From: Thermophilibacter mediterraneus | Lineage (GTDB): Bacteria; Actinomycetota; Coriobacteriia; Coriobacteriales; Atopobiaceae | Direction: 5' to 3' | Length of the DNA: 64,000 nucleotides | Assembly: GCF_900119385.1 (NCBI RefSeq) | Contig: NZ_FPKO01000007.1 | Coordinates: 62,001 to 126,000, forward strand | The notes under the pieces: model-generated | What the model was told of the DNA's origin: nothing | The model's input: only the letters and a program-made list of their open reading frames with translations | Databases searched by the model: none | In this document: in pieces, positions 44,183 through 53,378 of the stretch | Layout of the letters: every line of letters begins with the position of its first letter | Position numbering within the stretch: the first letter of the stretch is position 1 | Position numbers and translations under genes: made by a program

Positions 44183-44228
44183 CTCCCGCCCGGGCTGCGT
44201 CGCTCGCGGGGCGCCGCCCGGGCGGGAG
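44183..44228 (+). terminator. Terminator-like hairpin after the M42 peptidase gene
   Basis: Perfect 13-bp arms ctcccgcccgggc (44183-44195) and gcccgggcgggag (44216-44228) with a 20-nt loop, starting 8 nt after the stop. There is no T-run. Confidence 0.6.
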
Positions 44229-44351
44229 CCGCCCCGGTCCGCCCGCGCGCGGCGAGTTTTCGCGGAGAACTCGTCGGGCGTCGCGGGCGGGGTGTACGTG
44301 GCGCCCGTAACGGGTATCAGAGCAGCGTTGGCTCAGGACGGAAGGGATGAC

Positions 44352-44762
44352 ATGGCATCAGGTGACTGGCAGCGCAAGGCGGTCGAGTGGCTGAGGGGGA
44401 GGCAGGGGCCTGACGACCTTGCGGTCTTCTGCGTGAACCTCGCGATCGTCCTGGTGGTCGTGAACCTCTTCGCGCGGGTCGGCGCGCTCGGCTGGGTCGC
44501 GCTCGCCCTCGTCGCGTACGCGATGTTCCGCATCCAGTCCAAGAACCTCGGCAGCCGCTCGCGCGAGAACGCGGCGTTTCTCAAGGCGCTCGGCCCGGCC
44601 CGCCCCTGGGTCCAGAACCCGCGCGCCGCCTGGCGCGAGCTGCGGACGTACCGGCACGTGCGCTGCACGTCCTGCAAGCAGAAGGTCCGCGTTCCGCGCG
44701 GCAAGGGAAAGCTCCGCGTCACCTGCCCGAAGTGCGGGACCAAGTTCGAGGTCAAGGCCTAG
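44352..44762 (+). CDS. Small membrane protein with C-terminal zinc ribbon
   Basis: A 136-residue protein with two adjoining hydrophobic segments (around 25-55: LAVFCVNLAIVLVVVNLF and GWVALALVAYAMF) and a C-terminal zinc ribbon, CTSC ... CPKC (about 108-131), with lysine-rich sequence between. The start at 44352 follows ggaaggga. No specific function is known for this arrangement; a membrane-anchored zinc-ribbon protein is all that can be said. Confidence 0.8.
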   Translation: MASGDWQRKAVEWLRGRQGPDDLAVFCVNLAIVLVVVNLFARVGALGWVALALVAYAMFRIQSKNLGSRSRENAAFLKALGPARPWVQNPRAAWRELRTYRHVRCTSCKQKVRVPRGKGKLRVTCPKCGTKFEVKA

Positions 44763-44794
44763 GTACGCGGTCGCCTAAGGACGGGGCGAGAAGG

Positions 44795-44843
44795 ACCTCC
44801 CAGTGGTATCGTTGTCAGGTCAAACACAACGTGCACGGGAGGT
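44795..44843 (+). promoter_or_regulatory. Two-stem leader structure pairing with the ribosome binding site of the NitT/TauT lipoprotein gene
   Basis: acctccc (44795-44801) is the complement of gggaggt (44837-44843), the ribosome binding site of the gene starting at 44850. Inside it a second stem cgttgt/acaacg (44810-44815 with 44826-44831) forms. A TGGTATCGT extended -10-like element overlaps the interior, so whether the left arm is transcribed is uncertain. No known riboswitch consensus (for example TPP) is recognised. Confidence 0.5.
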
Positions 44844-44849
44844 CACCTC

Positions 44850-45890
44850 ATGTTGAGCAGAAGGAAGTTTCTCCGGGTCGCCGGCGCGGGCGCGGCGGCC
44901 CTCGCGCTTGCGGGCTGCAGCGGCGTCGCCGGGGAGGAGCCCGCGGGCGACGCCACGGACGAGGGGGCGCTCGACGCGACCGAGCCCGTCGAGGTCCGCG
45001 CCGTCGCGCTGAAGGGGCCCACCGCGATGGGGCTCGTGCGCTTCATGAGCGAGGCTGACGCCGGCGAGCTCGCCGACAACGACTACACCTTCGACATCGT
45101 TGCGTCACCCGACGAGGTGACGCCGCTCGTGGCGAAGGGCGAGGTCGACATCGCCGCCGTCCCGGCCAACCTCGCCTCCGTGCTCTACAACAAGACCGAG
45201 GGCGGCGTGCGCGCCATCGCGATCAACACCCTCGGCGTCCTCTACGTCTGCGAGCTCGGCGACAGCGTCCACACGGTGGCCGACCTGCGCGGCAAGACGA
45301 TCTTCGCCTCCGGCAAGGGCTCGACGCCCGAGTACGGTCTTGCCTACGTCCTCGAGAAGAACGGTCTGACGGTGGGCCAGGACGTGACCGTCGAGTGGAA
45401 GAGCGAGCACGCGGAGTGCGTGCAGGCGCTCGCGACCTCCTCGGCAAACGCCGTCGCGATGCTGCCCCAGCCCTTCGTCACCACCGCTCAGGCGCAAAAC
45501 GACCAGATCAGGGTCGCGCTCGACCTCACGGAGGAGTGGGACGCGGTCCAGACCGGTGACGAGCGCAGCTCCATGGTCACCGGCGTCGCCATCGTCCGCT
45601 CCGCCTTTGCCGACGAGCACCCTGACGCCCTCGAGGCGTTCCTCGGGCACTACGCCGACTCCGTCGAGTTCGTGAACGACAACGTTGCCGACGCGGCGCA
45701 GCTCGTGGGCGACTACGACATCGTCACCGCCGAGGTCGCGGAGAAGGCGATCCCGGAGTGCAACATCGTCTGCGTAACCGGAGACGAGATGGAAGAGCGG
45801 CTCTCGGGCTACCTCTCCGTCCTTGCCGACCAGAACCCGCAGGCCGTGGGCGGCTCCGTCCCGGGGGACGACTTCTACTACGGCGCGTAG
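44850..45890 (+). CDS. ABC transporter substrate-binding lipoprotein, NitT/TauT (SsuA/ThiY-like) type
   Basis: A 346-residue binding protein. SRRKFL (Arg4-Arg5) with a lipobox ending LAGC (Cys23) marks another Tat-type lipoprotein. The mature protein has the SsuA/THI5-like two-lobe pattern: LKGPTAMGLVRFM, GEVDIAAVPANLASVLYNK, VADLRGKTIFASGKGSTPEY and MLPQPFVTTA. It opens a three-gene importer with the permease and ATPase that follow. Possible ligands include sulfonates, nitrate or a thiamine precursor; none is favoured by the sequence. Confidence 0.87.
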   Translation: MLSRRKFLRVAGAGAAALALAGCSGVAGEEPAGDATDEGALDATEPVEVRAVALKGPTAMGLVRFMSEADAGELADNDYTFDIVASPDEVTPLVAKGEVDIAAVPANLASVLYNKTEGGVRAIAINTLGVLYVCELGDSVHTVADLRGKTIFASGKGSTPEYGLAYVLEKNGLTVGQDVTVEWKSEHAECVQALATSSANAVAMLPQPFVTTAQAQNDQIRVALDLTEEWDAVQTGDERSSMVTGVAIVRSAFADEHPDALEAFLGHYADSVEFVNDNVADAAQLVGDYDIVTAEVAEKAIPECNIVCVTGDEMEERLSGYLSVLADQNPQAVGGSVPGDDFYYGA

Positions 45891-45893
45891 CGC

Positions 45894-46685
45894 GTGTCCG
45901 GCGCTCCGAACAGGCGACGCGCGGCGGGCGGGCTCCCCGGGACCTGGGGCGCCCGCCTGCTCGCGATTGCCTTCTGGCTCCTCGTCTGGCAGCTCGCGGC
46001 GACGGCGATCGGGTCGAGAATCGTGCTCGTCGGCCCCGTCGAGGTGCTCGCCCGCCTGGCGGAGCTCGCGGGGACGGGCGAGTTCTGGCGCTCTGTCGCC
46101 ACGTCGCTTAGCCGCATCGCCCTGGGCTTCGTGGCGGGCGCGCTCAGCGGCGTTGCCCTCGCGCCCGCGGCGCGGTGCTCGCGGGTCGCGCGCGAGCTGC
46201 TCGCCCCGGTGATGGGCGCGCTCAAGGCGGTCCCCGTCGCCTCCTTCGTCATCCTCGTGCTGATGTGGGTCCCCTCGAGCGAGCTCTCCGTGGTCATAGC
46301 GTGGATCATGACGATGCCGATCGTCTACACCAACGTGCTCGAGGGGATCGAGCAGACCGACCCGGGGCTGCTCGAGATGGCGCGGGTCTTCGGCATCGGT
46401 CCCGTGCAGCGGATCCGCCTCGTCTACGTCACCCAGGTGCTCCCGTACCTTCGCGCCGCGCTTTCGCTCGCGCTCGGGCTCACGTGGAAGGCGGGGGTCG
46501 CGGCCGAGGTGATCGGACTGCCCGACCTCACGATCGGAGAGCACCTCTACGAGGCGAAGGTCTATCTCGACACCCCATCGCTCTTTGCATGGACGGTGGC
46601 GATCGTCGTGCTCTCGGTCGGTCTCGAGGCGCTCGCGCGACGCGCTCTCGACGCGGCGCTGCGCAGATGGGAGGCACGGCCATGA
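45894..46685 (+). CDS. ABC transporter permease, NitT/TauT type
   Basis: A 263-residue permease with about six helices and the family's EAA-like loop LLEMARVFGIGPVQRIRLVYVTQVLPYLRAAL in pattern (key part MARVFGIGPVQRIR). The start is GTG at 45894, 3 nt after the binding-protein stop, without a strong ribosome binding site, so it probably relies on coupling. The ATPase start overlaps its stop (ATGA). Confidence 0.88.
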   Translation: MSGAPNRRRAAGGLPGTWGARLLAIAFWLLVWQLAATAIGSRIVLVGPVEVLARLAELAGTGEFWRSVATSLSRIALGFVAGALSGVALAPAARCSRVARELLAPVMGALKAVPVASFVILVLMWVPSSELSVVIAWIMTMPIVYTNVLEGIEQTDPGLLEMARVFGIGPVQRIRLVYVTQVLPYLRAALSLALGLTWKAGVAAEVIGLPDLTIGEHLYEAKVYLDTPSLFAWTVAIVVLSVGLEALARRALDAALRRWEARP

Positions 46686-47308
46686 GCGAGGGGCTCGCCC
46701 TGGCGGGCGTCAGCAAGGCATACGGTGCCCTGCGCGTGCTCGAAGACGTCACGGCGCGGTTCGCGCCCGGTCGCACGCACGTGCTCATGGGGCCCTCTGG
46801 CGCGGGAAAGACCACGGTGCTGAGGCTGCTCGCGGGGCTCGAGGACCCCGACGCGGGCCGCGTCGAGCGCCCGGTCGGCGCGAGACTCGCCATGACCTTC
46901 CAGGAGGACCGCCTCCTCGACGGCCTCACCGCGACGGCGAACATCCGCCTTCCCCTCGAGCCCCTGCGCGGCGCGCGGCTCGAGCGGGAGCTCGCGCGAG
47001 AGCGCGCGGCGCTCGAGGCGGTGGGGCTGCCTGTGGACCGCAGACCGGTGCGCGAGCTCTCCGGCGGGCAGCGAAGAAGGGTAGCCATCCTGCGGTGCGC
47101 CCTGGCGGATGCGGACGTGATGCTGTTCGACGAGCCCCTCAAGGGCATGGACGAGCGCACCGCGCGGCGGGTCAACGACTTTCTGCGGCCCCTTCTCGCG
47201 GGCCGGACGGTGCTCTGGGTCACTCACGACGAGCGCGAGGTCGCCCTTCTCGACCGACCGCTCCTGTGGACGGTTCGCGAGGGGGGCGTCCGGGGCCCGC
47301 ACATGTGA
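46682..47308 (+). CDS. ABC transporter ATP-binding protein, NitT/TauT type (compact)
   Basis: A 208-residue ATPase with Walker A MGPSGAGKTT, a Q-loop in MTFQEDRLLDGLTA, signature LSGGQRRRVAILRCAL, Walker B VMLFDEPLKGMD and switch WVTHDEREVALL. It is shorter than the usual ~250-residue SsuB/TauB proteins because the C-terminal tail is minimal. The 4-nt ATGA overlap with the permease indicates coupling. Confidence 0.9.
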   Translation: MSEGLALAGVSKAYGALRVLEDVTARFAPGRTHVLMGPSGAGKTTVLRLLAGLEDPDAGRVERPVGARLAMTFQEDRLLDGLTATANIRLPLEPLRGARLERELARERAALEAVGLPVDRRPVRELSGGQRRRVAILRCALADADVMLFDEPLKGMDERTARRVNDFLRPLLAGRTVLWVTHDEREVALLDRPLLWTVREGGVRGPHM

Positions 47309-47342
47309 GATGATAGGTGGCGCACGAATCGAAGGAGGACCC

Positions 47343-48017
47343 ATGCACGTCATCTATCTCGCCGGGGGAATCGCCTCGGGCAAGTCGACCGTTTCCAGGA
47401 CCATGAGGGAGCTCGGTGCCGAGCTGATCGACCTCGACGAGCTCTCCCGCGAGGCGCTCGGCCCCGGGTCGCGGATTCTGCCCCAGATCAGGGCGGAGTT
47501 CGGCGACGACGTCATCAACCCGGTGGGCGGCGTGCGCCGCGACCTGCTCGCCCAGCGCGCCTTTGCCTCGACGGAGCGCACGGTCACGCTCGAGGAGATC
47601 GAGCTCCCGCTGATCGACGAGCTGCTCCGGGCCCGCGTCGCCGCCCTCGCCGAGCAGGAGAGGATCGAGCGCGAGAAGGACCCGGGCGCTCCGGAGAAGG
47701 TCGTGGTGGTGGAGGTGCCGCTGCTCGATCGGATGCGCGGCTCCTTTGACATGGCTGACGAGATCATCGGCGTGGTCTGTCCCGTGCCCGCGCGTCGGGC
47801 CCGCGCGGCGCAGCGCGGCATGGACCCTCGTGACTTCGACCGTCGCCTCCAGCAGCAGCCCTCCGACGCCTACGTGCGCGCTCACTGCAGCCACATCTTC
47901 AACAACATCCGAACCATGGACGTCTTTGTGCAGGAGGTGCGCGACTGGTGGCACGAGCGTGAGGCGCAGGGCTGGGAGAACGTTCCCAAGAGGGGCGCCA
48001 GCAGTGCCAAGGCGTAG
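47343..48017 (+). CDS. coaE: Dephospho-CoA kinase
   Basis: A 224-residue kinase for the last step of coenzyme A synthesis. The P-loop is GGIASGKST at the N-terminus, followed by LIDLDELSREAL and, later, VVVEVPLLDRM and the HIFNNI segment typical of the C-terminal part. The ATG at 47343 with gaaggagga is chosen over an upstream start at 47310. It lies 34 nt after the ABC ATPase gene, and the next gene overlaps its end by 14 nt. Confidence 0.93.
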   Translation: MHVIYLAGGIASGKSTVSRTMRELGAELIDLDELSREALGPGSRILPQIRAEFGDDVINPVGGVRRDLLAQRAFASTERTVTLEEIELPLIDELLRARVAALAEQERIEREKDPGAPEKVVVVEVPLLDRMRGSFDMADEIIGVVCPVPARRARAAQRGMDPRDFDRRLQQQPSDAYVRAHCSHIFNNIRTMDVFVQEVRDWWHEREAQGWENVPKRGASSAKA

Positions 48018-48603
48018 CCGCGAGACGCGCCTGCTCCGCTGGTTTCGCGTGGTCCCCGCGCTCGTCCTGGGGCTCACGCTGGCGATGAGCGCTGGGCTCT
48101 CGGCGGCACCCGTCGAGCTTGTCAGGTCGCTTGCGTTTCCCGTCGACCACGCGGAGGCCATCGTCGCCTCGTCGGGGCGCCATGGGGTCGATCCCAACCT
48201 CGTCTGCGCGGTCATCTCGTGCGAGTCCAGCTGGGACGAGGGCGCCGTCTCCCATGCGGGGGCGATCGGCCTCATGCAGGTCATGCCGTCCACGGCCGAG
48301 AGCCTCGTGAGCCTGGGGATCGTGAGCGCGTCCGAGTTCGATCCCGCCTCGCTTACCGACCCGGAGGTGAACATCGAGTACGGCTGCGCCTATCTCGGCT
48401 ACCTCCAGGACAACCTTTCCGGGCTCGATGAGGTCATCGCTGCGTACAACGCGGGAATCGGCGCGGTGCAGGGGTGGATCGCTGACGGCAGCACCATGCC
48501 CGAGGGCATCGAGTACGCTGAGACCCGCGCCTACCTCGAGCGCGTGCGCGTCGCCTACGAGGGCTACGCGAGGTGCTACCCGGACGGCATCACGGGCGCA
48601 TGA
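48004..48603 (+). CDS. Lytic transglycosylase (SLT domain)
   Basis: A 199-residue secreted or membrane-anchored muramidase-like enzyme that cleaves peptidoglycan glycan strands. The N-terminus is basic and then hydrophobic (RRSRETRLLRWF, then VVPALVLGLTLAMSAGL), a signal anchor. The SLT domain has the catalytic Glu in ISCESSWDEGAVS, then GAIGLMQVMPSTA and IAAYNAG. I infer the GTG at 48004 (aagagggg upstream), within the end of coaE. The 3' end overlaps the convergent TPR gene by 14 nt. Confidence 0.88.
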   Translation: MPRRSRETRLLRWFRVVPALVLGLTLAMSAGLSAAPVELVRSLAFPVDHAEAIVASSGRHGVDPNLVCAVISCESSWDEGAVSHAGAIGLMQVMPSTAESLVSLGIVSASEFDPASLTDPEVNIEYGCAYLGYLQDNLSGLDEVIAAYNAGIGAVQGWIADGSTMPEGIEYAETRAYLERVRVAYEGYARCYPDGITGA

Positions 48604-50959
48604 GCGAGCGGTAGACGTCCGTCAGCGCGTCGTCGCGCGTGAGCTCGACGAAGGCGCCCATGAGCGGCCTCGCGGCGCTGAGGACGCCCGCGTCGACGCA
48701 GGCTCCCGCCGCCGCGCCGAGTCGCTCGCGCAGGAGGTCGACGGGGCCCGCGGGTATGCCGCCCGCCTCGAGCGCGGGCACGACGTCCTTATCGTCGAGC
48801 GGAGCGAGCCCGGGCCCTCCCGCCTCGAGCAGGTCGGCGAGCTCGTCGCGCGCCTGCGCCGCGACCTCCTCGTGGAGGGAGATCGCGCGCTGGTAGCAGG
48901 CGACGGCGAGGTCGCTCCTGCCGAGCTTCCACTCCATGAAGGCGAGGCGGTAGAAGCAGATGGACATGTCGCGGGCGGTGGAGGAGAACTCGATCGCGCG
49001 CATGAGCAGCTCGGCGGACTCGAAGATCCGCGACTGCTCCTCGAGGCACCGGACCTTGGACAGGGCGGCGTCGGGCGTCATGGGCGCCATGCGCACGAGC
49101 GCCTCGGCGTGCGCGAGGGCCTCGTCGTGACGCCCGAGCAGCCCAAGGATGCGCGCGGCGCAGGAGTGGGCGATGTAGTACTCGTCCGGCACGAGGCGCA
49201 CGCGCCTGTCGTCGCCGCGGTGGGAGAGGTTGTAGCTCACGCGCTCGGGGACGGAGTTGAAGTAGCGGTAGACGCAGTCGGCGTCGTCGAGATAGATCCC
49301 CGTCTGCTCGATGGGGGAGATTGCCTGCTGGAGCGTATCCAGGGCGGTCTCGAGCTGGTCGGGCGTCACCTGGCCCTCTCCCAGCGCCCTTCGCGCCTGC
49401 GCGACGGCGGAGCCGAGGGTCCCGCCGTCGACGAAGAGCCGGGCGAGGCCGCCGAGGTCCGACACGTCCGCCGTGCCCTCGACGAGCGCGGCGCACGCGC
49501 GCTCGCAGGCCTGCGCCACCGTGAGGTCCCCGGTCTCGTCGCGAAGCGCCATGAGGCGTGACACGGCGCCCTGCGTGGTCGTCCCGAGCTCGCCGACGAT
49601 GGCGTTCCACGCCGCGGCGCGCGGCGCCTTCTCCATGATGCCGAGGTCGCTGACCGTGCGGGCGCCGCACGAGGCGGCGAGCGCGTCGGTGCAGGGGGCG
49701 CCGTCGAGCTCGGGCTCCCGGTAGCGGGCGGCCGGGCTGAGCTGCTCGCCCTCGAGCTCGAGAAACGGCTCGACCGTCCTGAACCAGCCCGCCGCGTCGA
49801 GCGAGAAGCGCAGCGCGGGGTCGGAGGGCAGGCCCCGGTCGACCACGGACGCCTTTCCGGACGTCGCGGCGAGGCGCTCGAGCGCCTCGTGCGAGAGGTC
49901 GAGCGAGAGCAGCGTCTCCCGCGAGCCATGCTCGTGGCAGTTCACGACCACGCGCTCGACCCTGCGGGACGCGGCGAAGGCCCGACGCGCGAGGAGCAGC
50001 GCGAGGCGCAGCGCGTAGGCGCGCGCCCAGGCCGCCTCCGAGCGGGCGCCCATGAGAGCGAGGCAACCGGGGCGCGGCGTCACGACGCCGATGCCGAAGA
50101 GGCCCCGCTCGAGGTTTGCCTGGAAGGCCATCTCGATGCGGAAGGGGGCGGGGAGGTTCTCGACGGCGTTGGCAAAGCGCAGCCGGCATGCCCACTCCCC
50201 GTCGCCCTCGACGCCCCCGATGAGCGAGGGGACGCTCCCGGGCGCCGACTCGACGGGCCGCAGCCCCGCGATCTCGGAGAGCACCTGCGTGAGGCGCCAG
50301 GTGGGTGACATCCGCTCGGGCCAGGAGCGGCCCATGACGTCGTCGTTGATGTTGAGCGCCGCCTCGAGGGACGTGAGGCGGTCGTAGTCCCGCTCCGAGA
50401 GCTCACCGCCGGAGCGCGGGGCGAGCCACCACCGCCCGTTTCTGCGCAGCCTGATGGCGCGCACCGGGCCCATCTCCTCCCAGGAGGCGAAGCCGATTCG
50501 CCTCAGCAGGGTCGGGAGGACGCCGTAGTCCGCGGGGTCGCCGTGCGACGCGAGGTCCCGCAGGGCGAGGAGCGCGTCGTCCGCATTGACGAGCATGCCC
50601 TCGAGGTTCGCGCGCGGAGCACCCTGCGGGCCGCCCGCCGCCGCTCCCGGGGCGTCAGACGAGCTCGCGTGCTGCCCGTCGTCTGCGGGGGAGCCCTCGG
50701 CGGCGGGCCTCCGGAGCCACGGCCTGTCCGCGAAGTCCTTCTCGGTCCTCCTTCTGCGGCGCTCCGCACCGAGGTAGGCCCCCATGCCGACAAGGAGGAC
50801 GACCATCCCCAGGACCCTGCCCGCGAGACGCGTCCTGAGCGGTCCGCTCTCGGTGGAGAGCACGAGGACCACGCCGAGCGCGACGGCTCCGAGCACCGGG
50901 AGCACGCTCCTCAGAGCCCCCCTGCCGGGGGCCTTCTGCCCGCGATCGCCTCGTTGCAT
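48590..50959 (-). CDS. Membrane-anchored protein with C-terminal TPR-like repeats, function unknown
   Basis: A 789-residue protein with two N-terminal hydrophobic segments ([18 protein letters not shown] and [16 protein letters not shown]) followed by a Pro/Ala/Gly-rich linker (~75-120) and a long soluble region. Helical TPR-like repeats appear towards the C-terminus ([34 protein letters not shown]). I recognise no enzyme domain in the middle. The start at 50959 follows ggaggaggagcgg. Its stop overlaps that of the lytic transglycosylase, but the genes are convergent, so no functional link is implied. Confidence 0.8.
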   Translation of the reverse strand: MQRGDRGQKAPGRGALRSVLPVLGAVALGVVLVLSTESGPLRTRLAGRVLGMVVLLVGMGAYLGAERRRRRTEKDFADRPWLRRPAAEGSPADDGQHASSSDAPGAAAGGPQGAPRANLEGMLVNADDALLALRDLASHGDPADYGVLPTLLRRIGFASWEEMGPVRAIRLRRNGRWWLAPRSGGELSERDYDRLTSLEAALNINDDVMGRSWPERMSPTWRLTQVLSEIAGLRPVESAPGSVPSLIGGVEGDGEWACRLRFANAVENLPAPFRIEMAFQANLERGLFGIGVVTPRPGCLALMGARSEAAWARAYALRLALLLARRAFAASRRVERVVVNCHEHGSRETLLSLDLSHEALERLAATSGKASVVDRGLPSDPALRFSLDAAGWFRTVEPFLELEGEQLSPAARYREPELDGAPCTDALAASCGARTVSDLGIMEKAPRAAAWNAIVGELGTTTQGAVSRLMALRDETGDLTVAQACERACAALVEGTADVSDLGGLARLFVDGGTLGSAVAQARRALGEGQVTPDQLETALDTLQQAISPIEQTGIYLDDADCVYRYFNSVPERVSYNLSHRGDDRRVRLVPDEYYIAHSCAARILGLLGRHDEALAHAEALVRMAPMTPDAALSKVRCLEEQSRIFESAELLMRAIEFSSTARDMSICFYRLAFMEWKLGRSDLAVACYQRAISLHEEVAAQARDELADLLEAGGPGLAPLDDKDVVPALEAGGIPAGPVDLLRERLGAAAGACVDAGVLSAARPLMGAFVELTRDDALTDVYRSLMRP

Positions 50960-51024
50960 CCGCTCCTCCTCCCTTGGTGGGTCCATTCTAGCCCAGCTCC
51001 GTTTCCGTCCGAAAGAAGATACCA

Positions 51025-51060
51025 GAACACTTGTTTGGTGTCTAGGAAATGGGGTACACT
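51025..51060 (+). promoter_or_regulatory. uvrB promoter with LexA (SOS) box
   Basis: GAACACTTGTTTG (51025-51037) fits the Gram-positive LexA pattern GAAC-N4-GTTY. It overlaps a -35 TTGTTT (51031-51036), which is 18 bp from a -10 TACACT (51055-51060). The uvrB ATG is 30 nt downstream. Confidence 0.7.
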
Positions 51061-51089
51061 TGAGCCAGTCGACGAGAGGGGAGGACGTG

Positions 51090-53321
51090 ATGGGAGAGAC
51101 CGCGTCGGGGGAGCGCTTCGGCGCCGAGCTCGTGCGCTTCGGTCGCGAGTCGGGTGGCGAGCCGCTGCGCGTCGTGTCCCCCTACGAGCCCGCGGGCGAC
51201 CAGCCGCAGGCGATCGAGAAGCTGGCGGACGGCGTGGAGCGCGGCCTTCGCTACCAGACGCTGCTGGGCGTCACGGGGTCGGGCAAGACCTTCACGATGG
51301 CCAAGACCATCGAGCGGCTCGGGCGTCCCACGCTCATCATGGAGCCCAACAAGACCCTTGCCGCCCAGGTGGCGAGCGAGATGCGCGAGCTCTTCCCCAA
51401 CAACGCGGTCGTGTACTTCGTCTCGTACTACGACTACTACCAGCCCGAGGCCTACGTCCCCCAGACGGACACCTACATAGAGAAGGACGCCTCCATCAAC
51501 GAGGAGGTGGAGAAGCTGCGTCACCAGGCGACCTCGAGCCTGCTCTCGCGGCGCGACGTCATCGTGGTCGCCTCGGTCTCGTGCATCTACGGCATCGGCA
51601 GCCCGCAGGACTACGCCGGGCTCGCGCCCAACGTGAGCAAGGACGAGCCGCTCGAGCGCGACGAGCTCATCCGCAGCCTCATCGACATCCAGTACGACCG
51701 AAACGACTACGACCTCTCGCGCGGCACCTTCCGCGTGCGAGGGGACACCGTCGACGTGTTCCCGCCCTACGCGGAGAACCCGCTGCGCGTCTCTTTCTTC
51801 GGGGACGAGGTCGAGCTCATCGCGGAGGTCGACAACGTCACCGGCGAGGTCGTGCGCGAGTTCGACGCAATCCCGATCTGGCCGGCGTCCCACTACGTGA
51901 CCGAGCGCCCCAAGGTCACGCACGCCCTCGAGACCATCAACGAGGAGCTCGAGGAGCGCGTGGCCGAGCTCAAGTCCGCCGACATGCTCCTCGAGGCGCA
52001 GCGGCTGGCGCAGCGCACGAGCTATGACCTCGAGATGCTCGAGACCATGGGATACTGCAACGGCATCGAGAACTACTCGCGCCACCTCGACGGACGCAGG
52101 CCGGGCGAGCCCCCCTACACGCTCATCGACTACTTCCCCGGGGACATGCTCTGCATCATCGACGAGTCACACGTCACGGTGCCCCAGATTCGCGGCATGT
52201 ACGAGGGCGACCGCTCGCGCAAGGTGACCCTCGTCGACCACGGGTTCCGCCTGCCGTCCGCGCTCGACAACCGTCCCCTGCGCTTTGACGAGTTCGAGGA
52301 GCGCGTCCCGCAGTTCATCTACGTCTCCGCCACCCCGGGCGACTACGAGGAGTCGGTCACGCAGCAGGAGGTCGAGCAGATCATCCGTCCCACGGGCCTG
52401 CTCGATCCCAAGGTCGACGTCCGGCCCGTGCGCGGGCAGATCGACGACCTGCTCGCCGAGATCAAGGACCGTGTCTCCAGGAAGGAGCGCGTGCTCGTCA
52501 CCACGCTCACCAAGCGCATGGCAGAGGACCTCACCGACCACCTGCTCGACGAGGGCATCCGCGTGAACTACATGCACTCCGACACTGCCACGCTCGATCG
52601 CGTGGACATCATACGGGACCTGCGCATGGGGAAGATCGACGTGCTCGTGGGCATCAACCTGCTGCGCGAGGGCCTCGACATCCCGGAGGTCTCGCTCGTC
52701 GCCATCCTGGACGCGGACAAGGAGGGGTTCCTGCGCAACAGGCGCTCCCTCATCCAGACCATGGGTCGCGCGGCGCGCAACGCGCAGGGCGAGGTCATCA
52801 TGTACGCGGACGCCGTCACCGACTCCATGCGCGAGGCCATCGGCGAGACGGCCCGCCGCCGCCAGATCCAGGAGGCGTTCAACCTGGAGCACGGCATCGT
52901 GCCGCGCACGGTGAAGAAGTCCATCACGGACGTCTCTTCGTTCATCTCGGACGCGGAGCGCACGCTCGAGGGCAAGACGCGTGACCGCCACGGCACCGGC
53001 AGCCACGGTGCCTTCGAGAGCCTCGCGGCCGCGCCCGAGGCGCCCGAGAGCGCCGAGGTGGCTCAGTCCGTTGCCGCCGAGCTCGCGGGGCTCTCGTCGT
53101 CCGAGGTCTCCGACGTCCTCGACGCCCTCGAGGAGGAGATGGAGGTCGCGTCGGAGGCGATGGACTTCGAGACCGCCGCGCGCCTGCGCGACCAGATCGT
53201 CGCCATCCGCACGCACCTCGAGGGCTCGTCGGCCGACGACGTCATCGCGCGCCTCAAGGCGGGGGCGCGCAAGGGCAGCGCGCACGCCACGCGGCGTCGC
53301 TACCGCCCCCGCAAGAAGTGA
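51090..53321 (+). CDS. uvrB: Excinuclease ABC subunit B
   Basis: A 743-residue DNA damage verification helicase of nucleotide excision repair. Visible are Walker [10 protein letters not shown], the beta-hairpin region [21 protein letters not shown] (key part YYQPEAYVP), the Walker B segment [12 protein letters not shown], helicase motifs [23 protein letters not shown] and QTMGRAARN, and a C-terminal UVR domain ([25 protein letters not shown]) that binds UvrC. The ATG at 51090 follows gaggggagga. A LexA box upstream indicates SOS control. Confidence 0.97.
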   Translation: MGETASGERFGAELVRFGRESGGEPLRVVSPYEPAGDQPQAIEKLADGVERGLRYQTLLGVTGSGKTFTMAKTIERLGRPTLIMEPNKTLAAQVASEMRELFPNNAVVYFVSYYDYYQPEAYVPQTDTYIEKDASINEEVEKLRHQATSSLLSRRDVIVVASVSCIYGIGSPQDYAGLAPNVSKDEPLERDELIRSLIDIQYDRNDYDLSRGTFRVRGDTVDVFPPYAENPLRVSFFGDEVELIAEVDNVTGEVVREFDAIPIWPASHYVTERPKVTHALETINEELEERVAELKSADMLLEAQRLAQRTSYDLEMLETMGYCNGIENYSRHLDGRRPGEPPYTLIDYFPGDMLCIIDESHVTVPQIRGMYEGDRSRKVTLVDHGFRLPSALDNRPLRFDEFEERVPQFIYVSATPGDYEESVTQQEVEQIIRPTGLLDPKVDVRPVRGQIDDLLAEIKDRVSRKERVLVTTLTKRMAEDLTDHLLDEGIRVNYMHSDTATLDRVDIIRDLRMGKIDVLVGINLLREGLDIPEVSLVAILDADKEGFLRNRRSLIQTMGRAARNAQGEVIMYADAVTDSMREAIGETARRRQIQEAFNLEHGIVPRTVKKSITDVSSFISDAERTLEGKTRDRHGTGSHGAFESLAAAPEAPESAEVAQSVAAELAGLSSSEVSDVLDALEEEMEVASEAMDFETAARLRDQIVAIRTHLEGSSADDVIARLKAGARKGSAHATRRRYRPRKK

Positions 53322-53329
53322 CCGACCGA

Positions 53330-53351
53330 CCCCCGCGCCCCGGCGCGGGGG
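53330..53351 (+). terminator. GC-rich hairpin after uvrB
   Basis: Arms cccccgcgcc (53330-53339) and ggcgcggggg (53342-53351) form a tight stem 9 nt after the stop, without a T-run. A terminator role is likely but not certain. Confidence 0.5.
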
Positions 53352-53378
53352 AGCGCCGACCGATGAGGGAGTGATGTG

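Noticed and set aside
44763-44849. TPP riboswitch upstream of the NitT/TauT binding-protein gene
   Set aside because: The CTGAGA and ACC-TGATCTGG boxes are absent, and the leader is too short.
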